This document shows, piece after piece, positions 46,629 through 53,880 of a stretch of 64,000 nucleotides of DNA. The stretch lies in the NCBI RefSeq assembly GCF_014203535.1, contig NZ_JACHJI010000001.1, positions 744,001 to 808,000 of the forward strand, in the 5' to 3' direction. The first letter of the stretch is position 1; each line of letters begins with the position of its first letter. This DNA is from Streptomyces griseomycini. GTDB taxonomy: Bacteria > Actinomycetota > Actinomycetes > Streptomycetales > Streptomycetaceae. Below the pieces are notes generated by a model. The model had not been told where the DNA came from. It ran no database searches and worked only from the letters and a program-made list of their open reading frames with translations. The translations under genes and the position numbers were made by a program.

Positions 46629-47531
46629 ATGGAAATCCTGAACTACGCCTTCATGCAGCGGGCGCTGCTCGCCGCCGTCCTGGTCGGCATCACCGCCCCC
46701 GCCGTCGGCGTCTACCTCGTGCAGCGCCGCCAGGCCCTGATGGGCGACGGCATCGGCCACGTCGCCATGACCGGCGTCGGCCTCGGCTTCCTGCTCAGCT
46801 GGTCCCCGGTGTGGATGGCCACGCTCGTCTCCGTGCTCGGCGCCGTCCTGATGGAGCTGATCCGCTGGTACGGGAAGACCCGCGGCGACATCGCCCTCGC
46901 GATGCTCTTCTACGGGGGCATGGCGGGCGGCGTCATGTTCATCAACCTCGCGCCGACCGGCTCCAACGCGAACCTCACCTCCTACCTGTTCGGCTCCCTG
47001 TCGACGGTCTCCGAGTCCGACGTGACGGCCATCTGCGTCCTGGCCGCGTTCGTCGTCCTGGTCACGGTCGGTCTGCGCCGGCAGCTGTTCGCGGTCAGCC
47101 AGGACGAGGAGTTCGCGCGGGTCACGGGCCTGCCGGTGCGCGCGCTGAACCTGCTGACGGCGATCACGGCGGCGGTCACGGTCACGGTCGCGATGCGCGT
47201 GGTCGGCCTGCTGCTGGTGTCCGCGCTCATGGTGGTCCCGGTCGCCGCCGCCCAGCAGCTCAGCCGCAGCTTCGCCGCCACCTTCGCCGTCGCCGTCGCG
47301 ATCGGCGTGAGCGTGACCATCGGCGGCACGGTCACCTCGTACTACCAGGACGTGCCGCCCGGCGCGACGATCGTGCTGCTGACGATCGCCGCGTTCGTCG
47401 CGCTGACCGCGCTGGCCACTCCGCTGGCCCGCCGCCGCGCCCGGGCGCTGGCCGCCGCACAACCCGGCGGCGATCCCGCGGAGTGCGTGATTCCGGCCAG
47501 CCGCAAGGCCGGCGACGAGGTCGGCGCCTGA
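46629..47531 (+). CDS. znuB: Zinc ABC transporter permease
   Basis: A 300-aa integral membrane protein of the ABC-3 metal permease family with about eight or nine helices. It begins EILNYAFMQRALLAAVLVGI and shows GDGIGHVAMTGVGLGFLL, the coupling-loop region. It forms the channel for ZnuA/ZnuC and starts four bases after znuC. The C-terminal tail after about 275 is hydrophilic. Confidence 0.93.
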   Translation: MEILNYAFMQRALLAAVLVGITAPAVGVYLVQRRQALMGDGIGHVAMTGVGLGFLLSWSPVWMATLVSVLGAVLMELIRWYGKTRGDIALAMLFYGGMAGGVMFINLAPTGSNANLTSYLFGSLSTVSESDVTAICVLAAFVVLVTVGLRRQLFAVSQDEEFARVTGLPVRALNLLTAITAAVTVTVAMRVVGLLLVSALMVVPVAAAQQLSRSFAATFAVAVAIGVSVTIGGTVTSYYQDVPPGATIVLLTIAAFVALTALATPLARRRARALAAAQPGGDPAECVIPASRKAGDEVGA

Positions 47532-47592
47532 CTCGCCTCCGCCCGGGCTGGCACAATGGCCCGGGCAGAGGCAGACGTGAGGAGGCAATCCG

Positions 47593-48012
47593 GTGACGAC
47601 CGCAGGACCGCCCGTGAAGGGCCGCGCCACCCGGCAGCGTGCCGCTGTGGCGGCTGCGCTCCAGGAGGTCGACGAGTTCCGCAGCGCGCAGGAACTCCAC
47701 GACATGCTCAAGCACAAGGGCGACTCGGTCGGGCTCACCACGGTCTACCGCACCCTGCAGTCCCTCGCCGACGCCGGCGAGGTCGACGTCCTGCGCACCG
47801 CCGACGGCGAGTCCGTGTACCGCCGTTGCTCCACCGGCGACCATCACCACCACCTGGTCTGCCGCGGCTGCGGCAAGGCGGTCGAGGTCGAGGGCCCGGC
47901 CGTGGAGAAGTGGGCCGAGGCCATCGCCGCCGAGCACGGCTACGTCAACGTGGCGCACACGGTCGAGATCTTCGGCACGTGCGCGGAGTGCGCGGCGGCC
48001 TGCGACGCCTGA
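47593..48012 (+). CDS. zur: Zinc uptake regulator Zur (Fur family)
   Basis: A 139-aa zinc-sensing repressor. The winged helix contains FRSAQELHDMLKHKGDSVGL and TTVYRTLQSLADAGEVDVL. The metal sites appear as DHHHHLVCRGCGK and CAECAAAC, giving the structural Cys4 zinc and the regulatory His/Cys/Glu site. GAGGAGG lies before the GTG. As the last gene of the znu operon, it should repress its own transcription through the znuA Zur box, releasing when zinc is scarce. Confidence 0.95.
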   Translation: MTTAGPPVKGRATRQRAAVAAALQEVDEFRSAQELHDMLKHKGDSVGLTTVYRTLQSLADAGEVDVLRTADGESVYRRCSTGDHHHHLVCRGCGKAVEVEGPAVEKWAEAIAAEHGYVNVAHTVEIFGTCAECAAACDA

Positions 48013-48026
48013 ACCCGACGGACCCG

Positions 48027-48060
48027 AAAGGGGCGCGGAGGTGATCTCCGCGCCCCTTTT
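48027..48060. terminator. Bidirectional terminator between zur and uppS
   Basis: A perfect 14-bp stem (48027-48040 with 48046-48059), 5-nt loop, with T-tract on the plus strand and the complementary A-tract making U on the minus strand. It serves both converging genes. Confidence 0.88.
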
Positions 48061-48067
48061 CCGTCGC

Positions 48068-48901
48068 CTACTGCTGCTCGCCCTCCATGGCCAGCAGCTC
48101 CTCGTTCGGGATCGCGCCGCCGAACCGCCGGTCGCGGGAGGCGAATTCGAGGCAGGCGCGCCACAGGTCACGGCGGTCGAAGTCCGGCCACAGGACGTCC
48201 TGGAAGACCATCTCGGCGTAGGCGCTCTGCCACAGCAGGTAGTTGGACGTGCGCTGCTCGCCGCTCGGCCGCAGGAACAGGTCCACGTCCGGCATGTCCG
48301 GGTAGTAGAGGTACCTGGCGAAGGTCTTCTCGTTCACCTTCGAGGGGTCGAGCCGTCCGGCCCGCACGTCCTCCGCGAGCGCCTGCGCGGCGTCGGCGAT
48401 CTCCGCGCGCCCGCCGTAGTTCATGCAGAAGTACAGCGTCAGCCGGTCGTTGTCCTTCGTCTGCTCCTGGGCGATCTGGAGTTCCCTGGCCACCGACTTC
48501 CACAGTCTGGGCATCCGCCCCACCCAGCGCACCCGCACGCCGAGCTCGTCCAGCTGGTCCCTGGTCCTGCGGATGAAGTCGCGGTTGAAGTTCATCAGGA
48601 AGCGCACCTCGTCCGGCGAGCGCTTCCAGTTCTCGGTGGAGAAGGCGTACAGGGAGATGGCGCCGACGCCCATCTCGATCGCGCCCTGGAGCACGTCCAG
48701 CACCCGCTCGGCCCCGACCTTGTGCCCCTCGGTGCGCGGCAGGCCCCGTTCCTTGGCCCAGCGCCCGTTGCCGTCCATGACGATCGCCACATGGTTCGGG
48801 ACCAGCTCCCCGGGGAGCTTCGGGGGCCGTGCGCCGGAAGGGTGCGGTTCCGGCGTCCTGTACTCCCGGCGCTGGCGCCCCAGGAACCCGCGTACGGCCA
48901 T
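48068..48901 (-). CDS. uppS: Isoprenyl (undecaprenyl) diphosphate synthase
   Basis: A 277-aa cis-prenyltransferase that lengthens farnesyl diphosphate with isopentenyl units to make the lipid carrier of cell-wall synthesis. The catalytic Asp43 is in [19 protein letters not shown], and [20 protein letters not shown] and [18 protein letters not shown] match the family. In actinobacteria two such enzymes split short- and long-chain synthesis; the length alone does not assign this one. It lies close behind recO on the same strand and probably shares its transcript. Confidence 0.94.
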   Translation of the reverse strand: MAVRGFLGRQRREYRTPEPHPSGARPPKLPGELVPNHVAIVMDGNGRWAKERGLPRTEGHKVGAERVLDVLQGAIEMGVGAISLYAFSTENWKRSPDEVRFLMNFNRDFIRRTRDQLDELGVRVRWVGRMPRLWKSVARELQIAQEQTKDNDRLTLYFCMNYGGRAEIADAAQALAEDVRAGRLDPSKVNEKTFARYLYYPDMPDVDLFLRPSGEQRTSNYLLWQSAYAEMVFQDVLWPDFDRRDLWRACLEFASRDRRFGGAIPNEELLAMEGEQQ

Positions 48902-48945
48902 GTGTCTCTCGTCTCCTCGTGCCGACGTTGCGTACTTGCCTGTGC

Positions 48946-49692
48946 TCACTTCTCGACGTACCGGAGCGAACGCAGCCCGCGCTCCAGATGCCAGTGCAGG
49001 TAGGCGGACACCAGTCCGCTCCCCTCCCGGACGTACCGCGACTCGCACGCGTCCGCGGTCTCCCAGTCCCCCGTGAGCAGCGCCCCGAGCAGTTCCAGCG
49101 CCTGCGGCGAGGGTACGACGCTGCCGGGCACCCGGCAGTCGACGCAGACGGAGCCGCCGGACGCGACCGAGAAGAACCGGTTCGGGCCGGGCATCCCGCA
49201 CTTCGCGCAGTCGCCGAAGCTGGGCGCGTAGCCGTTGACGGCGAGGGAGCGCAGCAGGAACGCGTCGAGGACGAGGTGCGGCGCGTGCTCGCCCCGGGCG
49301 AGCGTCCGCAGGCCCCCGACCAGCAGCAGGTACTGCTGCACCGCCGGCTCGCCCTCGTGGTCGGTGAACCGCTCGGCGGTCTCCAGCATCGCCGTGCCGG
49401 CGGTGTAGCGGGCGTAGTCGGTGACGATCCCGCCGCCGTACGGCGCGATCGTCTCGCTCTGCGTGCACAGCGGCAGGCCGCGTCCGACCAGCTCGCTCCC
49501 CTTCGAGAAGAACTGCACGTCCACGTGCGAGAACGGTTCGAGGCGCGCACCGAACTTCGACTTCGTCCGGCGCACGCCCCGCGCCACGGCGCGTACGCGC
49601 CCGTGACCGCGCGTGAGCAACGTGATGATCCGGTCCGCCTCACCCAGCTTCTGGGTGCGCAGCACGATGCCGTCGTCGCGGAACAGACTCAT
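48946..49692 (-). CDS. recO: DNA repair protein RecO
   Basis: A 248-aa recombination mediator of the RecFOR pathway that anneals DNA strands and loads RecA onto SSB-coated gaps. The N-terminal OB fold is [21 protein letters not shown] (two parts, with [11 protein letters not shown] diagnostic), and the zinc-binding region is CAKCGM and VCVDCR near 170-195. ATG 49692 is chosen; ATG 49701 adds three residues. uppS follows 44 bp downstream. Confidence 0.93.
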   Translation of the reverse strand: MSLFRDDGIVLRTQKLGEADRIITLLTRGHGRVRAVARGVRRTKSKFGARLEPFSHVDVQFFSKGSELVGRGLPLCTQSETIAPYGGGIVTDYARYTAGTAMLETAERFTDHEGEPAVQQYLLLVGGLRTLARGEHAPHLVLDAFLLRSLAVNGYAPSFGDCAKCGMPGPNRFFSVASGGSVCVDCRVPGSVVPSPQALELLGALLTGDWETADACESRYVREGSGLVSAYLHWHLERGLRSLRYVEK

Positions 49693-49713
49693 GGCAACCA
49701 TTGTCGCCCATGC

Positions 49714-49929
49714 TCAAGGCACCTCACCGCGGCTGCGGGCATTGGCGTACGCCGTCGCCGCGCGCAGCCGCTCCGCCGAGGTCGCCTGCCGCACGGCGCC
49801 GGGATCGGCGTCCCACTCCCTGCCGCCGCCGTACGGTCTCAGCTGGACGTAGGGCCCCTCGTACCCCATGACGATGCCGATCCGCTCGGTCCGGGTGTCC
49901 ACGACGTACGCGCCGACGGGCGGCTTCAC
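49714..49929 (-). CDS. Small conserved Streptomyces-type protein (MKPPVGAYVVD)
   Basis: A 71-aa protein: VGAYVVDTRTERIGIVMGYEG followed by YVQLRPYGGGREWDAD and a helical tail (read from separate parts). It has the look of an SH3-like beta barrel with a short tail. I recall similar proteins in many Streptomyces genomes next to small Leu/Ala-rich partners. Starts with GTG overlapping the stop of the preceding gene by GTGA, so the two are translated together. Function unknown. Confidence 0.7.
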   Translation of the reverse strand: MKPPVGAYVVDTRTERIGIVMGYEGPYVQLRPYGGGREWDADPGAVRQATSAERLRAATAYANARSRGEVP

Positions 49930-50138
49930 CGCACCACCGCCGTCGCCGCGGTCCGCCGCGCGGTCCCGAGGGGGCGCCGCCCCGGTACGACGGGCGGGCA
50001 GGGCGTCTCCCACGCAAGACTCGCCGGGGCCGGCCCCGGTGACGGCAGGGTGATTCCGGCCTTCGCGAGTTCCGCCCGCAATTCTTTCACCACTTCCTCC
50101 GCTTCTCCGACGCAGAGCGCCGAGTGCTGTGCCTTCAC
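49926..50138 (-). CDS. Small Ala/Glu-rich protein, partner of the previous gene
   Basis: A 70-aa protein beginning KAQHSALCVGEAEEVVKELR, a predicted amphipathic helix, followed by AELAKAGITLPSPGPAPASL and a basic tail. AGGGG seven bases before the GTG supports the start. From memory, such proteins often accompany a helix-turn-helix regulator and an ATPase-like anti-sigma protein; neither is seen here, although the IS inserted 460 bp away could have separated them. The basic C-terminal tail may reflect an older frameshift. Function unknown. Confidence 0.65.
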   Translation of the reverse strand: MKAQHSALCVGEAEEVVKELRAELAKAGITLPSPGPAPASLAWETPCPPVVPGRRPLGTARRTAATAVVR

Positions 50139-50597
50139 CTTGATCCCCTTCCTTTTCGGCTTTCACTCTTCGCGCCTCAAGGGGGTCGTCACGCACTTAC
50201 ACTCGGAAGGATTTCGCGCCTGGCAAATGCGGGGCGACACAAAGGGGTTGAGCAATGGCCAACGGTTCGCGTCGGGAGGTTATGCCGAACGGTTCGAACA
50301 GGTTATCCGGAAACCCCGGACGGACACCGCGCAGAGGGCTGACGAGGCACTTCGCGCACGCGGACGCCGTTCCCCGCGGGCTGCCGCGAGCGAGATGAGG
50401 CGGCTCACGGAGTTCGCGGGAACGGTCGGGGCCGGGCCGCCCGTACCGTCGACGAATTCTTCCGGACGGGGTGTCGCATCCCGCCTGTCGTGCGTCCGCG
50501 CGGCCTTTCCGCGGGCCATTCCGTCCTGTCGGTCCGAACCCGCTCCGCGCGGTGGTGCTCGTCGTCCGGTTCTTGGCGAACGGGACGCGTACTGCCG
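50139..50597. other. Intergenic stretch left of the IS
   Basis: No convincing gene. A 47-codon frame at 50255-50398 has AAGGGG seven bases upstream and a TTA codon (50313-50315 region), which would make it bldA-dependent if real. It has no recognisable similarity and I do not call it. A TGTAAG/TTGCCA pair on the minus strand could serve the small gene at 50138. Confidence 0.4.
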
Positions 50598-50601
50598 CTA
50601 G

Positions 50602-50626
50602 TACTCCAGCTGTAGATCGTGATCTT
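50602..50626 (+). repeat. Left terminal inverted repeat of the IS701-type element
   Basis: Twenty-five bases starting TACTCCAGCTGTAGATCG match the right end with one mismatch (T versus C at the tenth base). The preceding CTAG (50598-50601) is the target duplication. Confidence 0.9.
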
Positions 50627-50682
50627 GCTGGTCGGGAGCCGGTGTGGAGACCGGGTGCGGCCACCGTTGATCATCGTGAGTT

Positions 50683-51999
50683 GTGTGGACTTACGAAGAG
50701 ACGGTGGCCGCAGGTCACAGCGTAGATCCCGGCCGTTGGCGGGAGGCGTTCGAGGGGGCCATGGGCCGCATCGCGGGCCGGTTTGCTCGGGTCGAGCCCC
50801 GGCTGCGGGCCGGGCGGTTGGTTCTGGGGCTGCTGTCGGACCTGCCGCGCAAGAACTGCTGGACGATCGCGGAGTGGGCCGGGGAGAAGACTCCGCACGG
50901 CATGCAGCACCTGCTGTGCCGGGCGTCCTGGGACGCCGATGCGGTGCGTAACGATGTGCGCGAGTATGTCGTCGAGCATCTCCACGACGAGGCGGCGGTA
51001 CTGGTCGTGGACGAGACTGGCGACGTGAAGAAGGGCACCCGGACCGTCGGGGTCCAGCGTCAGTACACCGGCACCGCCGGCCGGGTCGAAAACTCCCAGG
51101 TCGCCGTGTATCTCGTCCATGCAGGCGAGCGCGGGCACGCGGCGGTGGACCGGGAGTTGTACGTCCCTCGCTCGTGGACCTCGGACCCGGATCGCTACCG
51201 GGCGGCGGGGCTGGGCGAGGGTACCGACTTCGCGACCAAGCCGGAGCTGGCCCGCACGATGATCGAGCGGTTTCTGGACGCCGGGCACCGCATTGGCTGG
51301 GTGACCGGCGACGAGGTCTACGGCGGCAACCCGAAACTGCGGGCGGCCCTGGAGAAACGTGGTCTGGGCTATGTCCTCGCGGTGGCCTGCTCGGCTGATG
51401 TGACCACCGGCGCAGGAAAGTTCCGCGCCGACGCGCTGGCCAGGAAACTCCCGCAGCGGGCCTGGCAGAAACTGTCCGCCGGACGCGGCGCGAAGGGGCA
51501 CCGCTACTACGACTGGGCCGTCATCGACCTCACCGACCCGGCACCAGGCCACCGTCAGCTGTTGATCCGACGCAACCGAACCACCGGCGAACTCGCCTAC
51601 TACCGCTGCCATTCCACCGTGCGGGTCCCGTTGCGCACCCTGGTCAGGACTGCCGGATCCAGGTGGCGGGTGGAGGAGACCTTCCAGACCGAGAAGGGCC
51701 TGGCCGGACTCGATGAACACCAGGTCCGCCGCTACCCGTCCTGGAGCCGCTGGGTCACCCTCGCCATGCTCGCTCATGCCTTCCTCGCCGTCGTCCGTGC
51801 AGACGGACGCAGGCGTTGCACCGGATCGGACGACCTGGCCCCGCTGACCTGCAACGAGATCCAGCACCTGTTCCTCGCCGTCACCGTCCGGCCGCTGACC
51901 GACCTCTCCCACCGGCTCGGCTGGTCCGACTGGAGACGCCGCCACCAGGCCCTAGCCCAGGCCAGCCATTACCGGCGGCAAGCTGCAATTCAGGCATGA
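50683..51999 (+). CDS. IS701 family transposase
   Basis: A 438-aa DDE transposase. The acidic triad is seen in VLVVDETGDVKKG, GWVTGDEVYGGN and WRVEETFQTEKGLAGLDEHQ, and the N-terminal segment KTPHGMQHLLCRASWD is typical of the family. No stop, frameshift or missing residue is seen. The stop codon lies at the junction with the nested element (the TGA is within the ATGAA duplication), so the protein is unchanged by that insertion. Its promoter would be in the left 80 bp. Confidence 0.92.
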   Translation: MWTYEETVAAGHSVDPGRWREAFEGAMGRIAGRFARVEPRLRAGRLVLGLLSDLPRKNCWTIAEWAGEKTPHGMQHLLCRASWDADAVRNDVREYVVEHLHDEAAVLVVDETGDVKKGTRTVGVQRQYTGTAGRVENSQVAVYLVHAGERGHAAVDRELYVPRSWTSDPDRYRAAGLGEGTDFATKPELARTMIERFLDAGHRIGWVTGDEVYGGNPKLRAALEKRGLGYVLAVACSADVTTGAGKFRADALARKLPQRAWQKLSAGRGAKGHRYYDWAVIDLTDPAPGHRQLLIRRNRTTGELAYYRCHSTVRVPLRTLVRTAGSRWRVEETFQTEKGLAGLDEHQVRRYPSWSRWVTLAMLAHAFLAVVRADGRRRCTGSDDLAPLTCNEIQHLFLAVTVRPLTDLSHRLGWSDWRRRHQALAQASHYRRQAAIQA

Positions 52000-52045
52000 A
52001 TGATCTCTCGCTGCGAAGGTTGAGCGTTCTCACCGAAGACTGGGA

Positions 52046-52576
52046 TCAGGTCCGGCGGCGTCGGTAGTACGCATACGTGAGGACCAGAAGCAGTGGACCC
52101 CACAGGTTCATCAGCCCGCTCATCGCCATCGCGAGGACATCCCAGCCCTCGTCGTACGGCCAGGCCGCCGTGCCGGCGGTAACGGCTTCGTACAGCCAGT
52201 GGATGCAGAGCGCGGTGAAGAAGAGGCCGCCCAAGGTTGCGGGGATGATCGCGGCGGCCGGCGGGATGCGTCGCCCGCCCAGCCTCGGCACCCAGTGAGG
52301 AACGACCTCGCCCCAGCGGCGGACCAATCCGAAGCTGAGCAGCGCGAGGATTTCGGTGAGGATCGTCAGCCCGATGACGTAAGGGGCGTTGTACCAGGCA
52401 GGGGGCATGGGCTCTCCGCCCATGCCGTACCCGAAGCCAATCGGTAATCGCCAGATGCCGACGGGCAGTACGACCAGAGGGATGGCGTGCGCGACGCGCT
52501 CTGCCCAGGCGGGCACGCTGTGCTGTGCGGGGTCCGTCGCTTCGGAGTCCGGGTGGGAGTGCTGCGTCGTCGTCAT
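52046..52576 (-). CDS. Cargo gene: hypothetical multi-helix membrane protein
   Basis: A 176-aa protein with a hydrophilic start (MTTTQHSHPDSEATD) and four hydrophobic helices: IPLVVLPVGIWRL, YVIGLTILTEILALLSFGLV, AAAIIPATLGGLFFTALCIH and VLAMAMSGLMNLWGPLLLVL. WGEVVPHWVPRLGGRRIPP between helices 2 and 3 is a motif I remember from small actinobacterial membrane proteins of unknown function. Codon use is less GC-biased than the core genes. It occupies most of the nested element, facing opposite to the transposase. There is no clear ribosome binding site. Confidence 0.75.
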   Translation of the reverse strand: MTTTQHSHPDSEATDPAQHSVPAWAERVAHAIPLVVLPVGIWRLPIGFGYGMGGEPMPPAWYNAPYVIGLTILTEILALLSFGLVRRWGEVVPHWVPRLGGRRIPPAAAIIPATLGGLFFTALCIHWLYEAVTAGTAAWPYDEGWDVLAMAMSGLMNLWGPLLLVLTYAYYRRRRT

Positions 52577-52614
52577 GCATCCACCCTGCCGTGAGGCACG
52601 GCGACGCGGATCAA

Positions 52615-52677
52615 CTCGGAGGCTGGCCTTGTCCCGCCCCGCGTCCGCCCCGCGGTGGAGCAAGGTCAGCCTCCGAG
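52615..52677. repeat. 17-bp inverted repeat upstream of the cargo gene
   Basis: Arms 52615-52631 and 52661-52677 (CTCGGAGGCTGGCCTTG type) match at 16 of 17 positions around a 29-bp GC-rich spacer. It begins 39 bp before the cargo ATG, so it is either its operator or a leader hairpin carried with the element. Confidence 0.7.
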
Positions 52678-52828
52678 ATGATGAGGGTGAAGTTTCGCGG
52701 CTTGGGTCGCGACGAACCTGCACACCAGCCAGCCCACTTCGTGGGCGTCGAAGAGTCGATCGCTCAAAACTTGAAGGCTCTGCCCAACCTTCGATGGAGT
52801 GCTCAAACTTCGCTGCGGCAGGTCAATG

Positions 52829-52853
52829 AAGATCACGATCTACGGCTGGAGTA
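52829..52853 (-). repeat. Right terminal inverted repeat of the IS701-type element
   Basis: The reverse complement matches the left end at 24 of 25 bases. It is followed by CTAG (52854-52857). The first two bases of this repeat belong to the ATGAA duplication of the nested element. Confidence 0.9.
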
Positions 52854-53051
52854 CTAGGACACGGCGGCCGGCGGCCTGGGGGCGGTGGCCAGGCGCAGGC
52901 CGACTTCGACCAGGGTCCAGCCGAGGCGGGCGCGGAGGAGCCGAGGGCGCCGAGGGGTCCGGGCGGCCGCGGCGAGGCGGTGCGCGTCGGCCTCCGCGCG
53001 GAGGCCGACGGCACGGGAGTGGTGCAGGGCGAGGTGGATCTCCGGGTGCAT
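52854..53051 (-). CDS. Small helical protein whose stop codon is the IS target
   Basis: A 65-aa Arg/Ala/Leu-rich protein (MHPEIHLALHHSRAVGLRAE...), lacking a signal or membrane helix. It starts 11 bp after the ArsR-type regulator gene and is surely cotranscribed with it. Its stop TAG is part of the CTAG duplicated by the IS; since CTAG was there before insertion, the protein is not shortened. Function unknown; possibly a helper of the regulator. Confidence 0.65.
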   Translation of the reverse strand: MHPEIHLALHHSRAVGLRAEADAHRLAAAARTPRRPRLLRARLGWTLVEVGLRLATAPRPPAAVS

Positions 53052-53062
53052 CGGGCGGCCTC

Positions 53063-53656
53063 TCAGTCCGTGCGGACGGGGATGACGTGGGTGTGGACGC
53101 GCACCTGCTCGACGTCCGGGGTGCCGTCGTCGAGGGCCCGTGCGCGGTAGCCCTCCACGAGGGCGTGCATCCGGTGGACGAGTTCCTCGGCGAGCTCGGG
53201 GGTGAGGCGCAGCGTCCAGTCGCTCATGTCCGAGGCGCGGCGCCACTCCTCGGACCAGTCGTCGCCGGTGCCGAGCCAGGTCGCGAGCTCCTGGGTGTGC
53301 TGGTTCGCGACCTCGTGCAGGAACAGGTCGGCGGCGCCGCGCACGACGGGGTCGCGGTCCCTGAGCAGGGCGTCGTCGAAGCGCACGCCCTGGTGGACCG
53401 CCTTCCACCACCGCTCCCTCCCCTTGCCGCGCTCCGGCGCGTCCTCCACGAACCCGTGGGCGGCGAGCTGGCGCAGGTGGTAGCTGGTGGCCCCGCTGGA
53501 CTCCCCCAGTTTCGCGGCCAGTTGGGAGGCGGTGGCCGGACCGCCGCGTCGCAGCGCGTTCAGCAGCTGCATGCGCAGGGGATGCGCGAGGCCGCGCAGC
53601 GAGCGGGCGTCGAGGCTGCGGACCTGCGGGTCCCGGGGCTCCTGGGGCTCGTCCAT
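53063..53656 (-). CDS. ArsR-type helix-turn-helix regulator
   Basis: A 197-aa regulator: a winged helix in residues 15-80 (LRGLAHPLRMQLLNALRRGG, TASQLAAKLGESSGATSYHL, RQLAAHGFVED) and a C-terminal helical domain (WSEEWRRASDMSDWTLRLTP, then LVEGYRAR) as in the YqjI/ArsR-like helix-turn-helix domain 20 family. It has no metal-binding Cys, so a metal sensor is unlikely. The 34-bp palindrome starting 16 bp upstream should be its autoregulatory operator. Divergent to the MoxR/VWA genes, it may control them too. Confidence 0.85.
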   Translation of the reverse strand: MDEPQEPRDPQVRSLDARSLRGLAHPLRMQLLNALRRGGPATASQLAAKLGESSGATSYHLRQLAAHGFVEDAPERGKGRERWWKAVHQGVRFDDALLRDRDPVVRGAADLFLHEVANQHTQELATWLGTGDDWSEEWRRASDMSDWTLRLTPELAEELVHRMHALVEGYRARALDDGTPDVEQVRVHTHVIPVRTD

Positions 53657-53672
53657 GGGCACAAAGATAACC

Positions 53673-53706
53673 TTGCAAAGGAAGCGTTGCAACGCTTCCT
53701 TTGCAA
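53673..53706. promoter_or_regulatory. Perfect 34-bp palindromic operator
   Basis: All 17 base pairs of the dyad match (centre between 53689 and 53690). TTGCAA occurs three times, at 53673, 53687 and 53701, each 14 bp apart. The site is in the divergent region between the ArsR-type gene (start 53656) and the MoxR gene (start 53881). A perfect, AT-containing palindrome of this length is not expected by chance here. Confidence 0.85.
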
Positions 53707-53880
53707 CGAGTTCTCCGCATCGGGCGTCGCCCGGCGGGGGTCGATCCGGCTCCGCGCGAGGACGTATGTTTGGGAACCGCTCGAAGATCGGTGGGGGGGC
53801 ATCGCGGCCCGCTTGTGATCCTGCTCCGGCACAGGACCGTCCCGTCAGCCCGACAGGGCGTCGCAGGCAAGGAGTCGAAC

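Larger units (their letters stand above)
52001..52825. mobile_element. 825-bp nested non-autonomous element with cargo membrane gene
   Basis: The ends are imperfect inverted repeats: the left begins TGATCTCTCGCTGCGAAGG, the right (reversed) TGACCTGCCGCAGCGAAGT, agreeing at 20 of the first 26 positions, with weaker similarity to about 45 bp. ATGAA flanks both sides (51996-52000, 52826-52830), a 5-bp target duplication. There is no transposase frame, only a membrane-protein gene. TGACCTGCC-type ends and short duplications recall the IS3 family, so the element may be mobilised in trans by such an IS. This family assignment is an inference. Confidence 0.75.
50602..52853 (+). mobile_element. IS701-family insertion sequence carrying a nested 825-bp element
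   Basis: Bounded by 25-bp inverted repeats and flanked by CTAG on both sides (50598-50601, 52854-52857), the YTAR-type target of the IS701 family. Total length is 2252 bp. Removing the 825-bp nested element and its 5-bp duplication leaves 1422 bp, the normal IS701 size. Both ends and the transposase look intact, so it may still be able to move, taking the insert along. The target CTAG is the stop codon region of the flanking small gene. Confidence 0.9.

Noticed and set aside
50255..50398. 47-codon gene with a TTA codon
   Set aside because: The ribosome binding site is fair, but there is no similarity or convincing codon bias; chance is likely.
52678..52857. Short rightward frame at the end of the nested element
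   Set aside because: It runs through the inverted repeats of both elements and ends in the CTAG duplication, so it is a product of the insertion.
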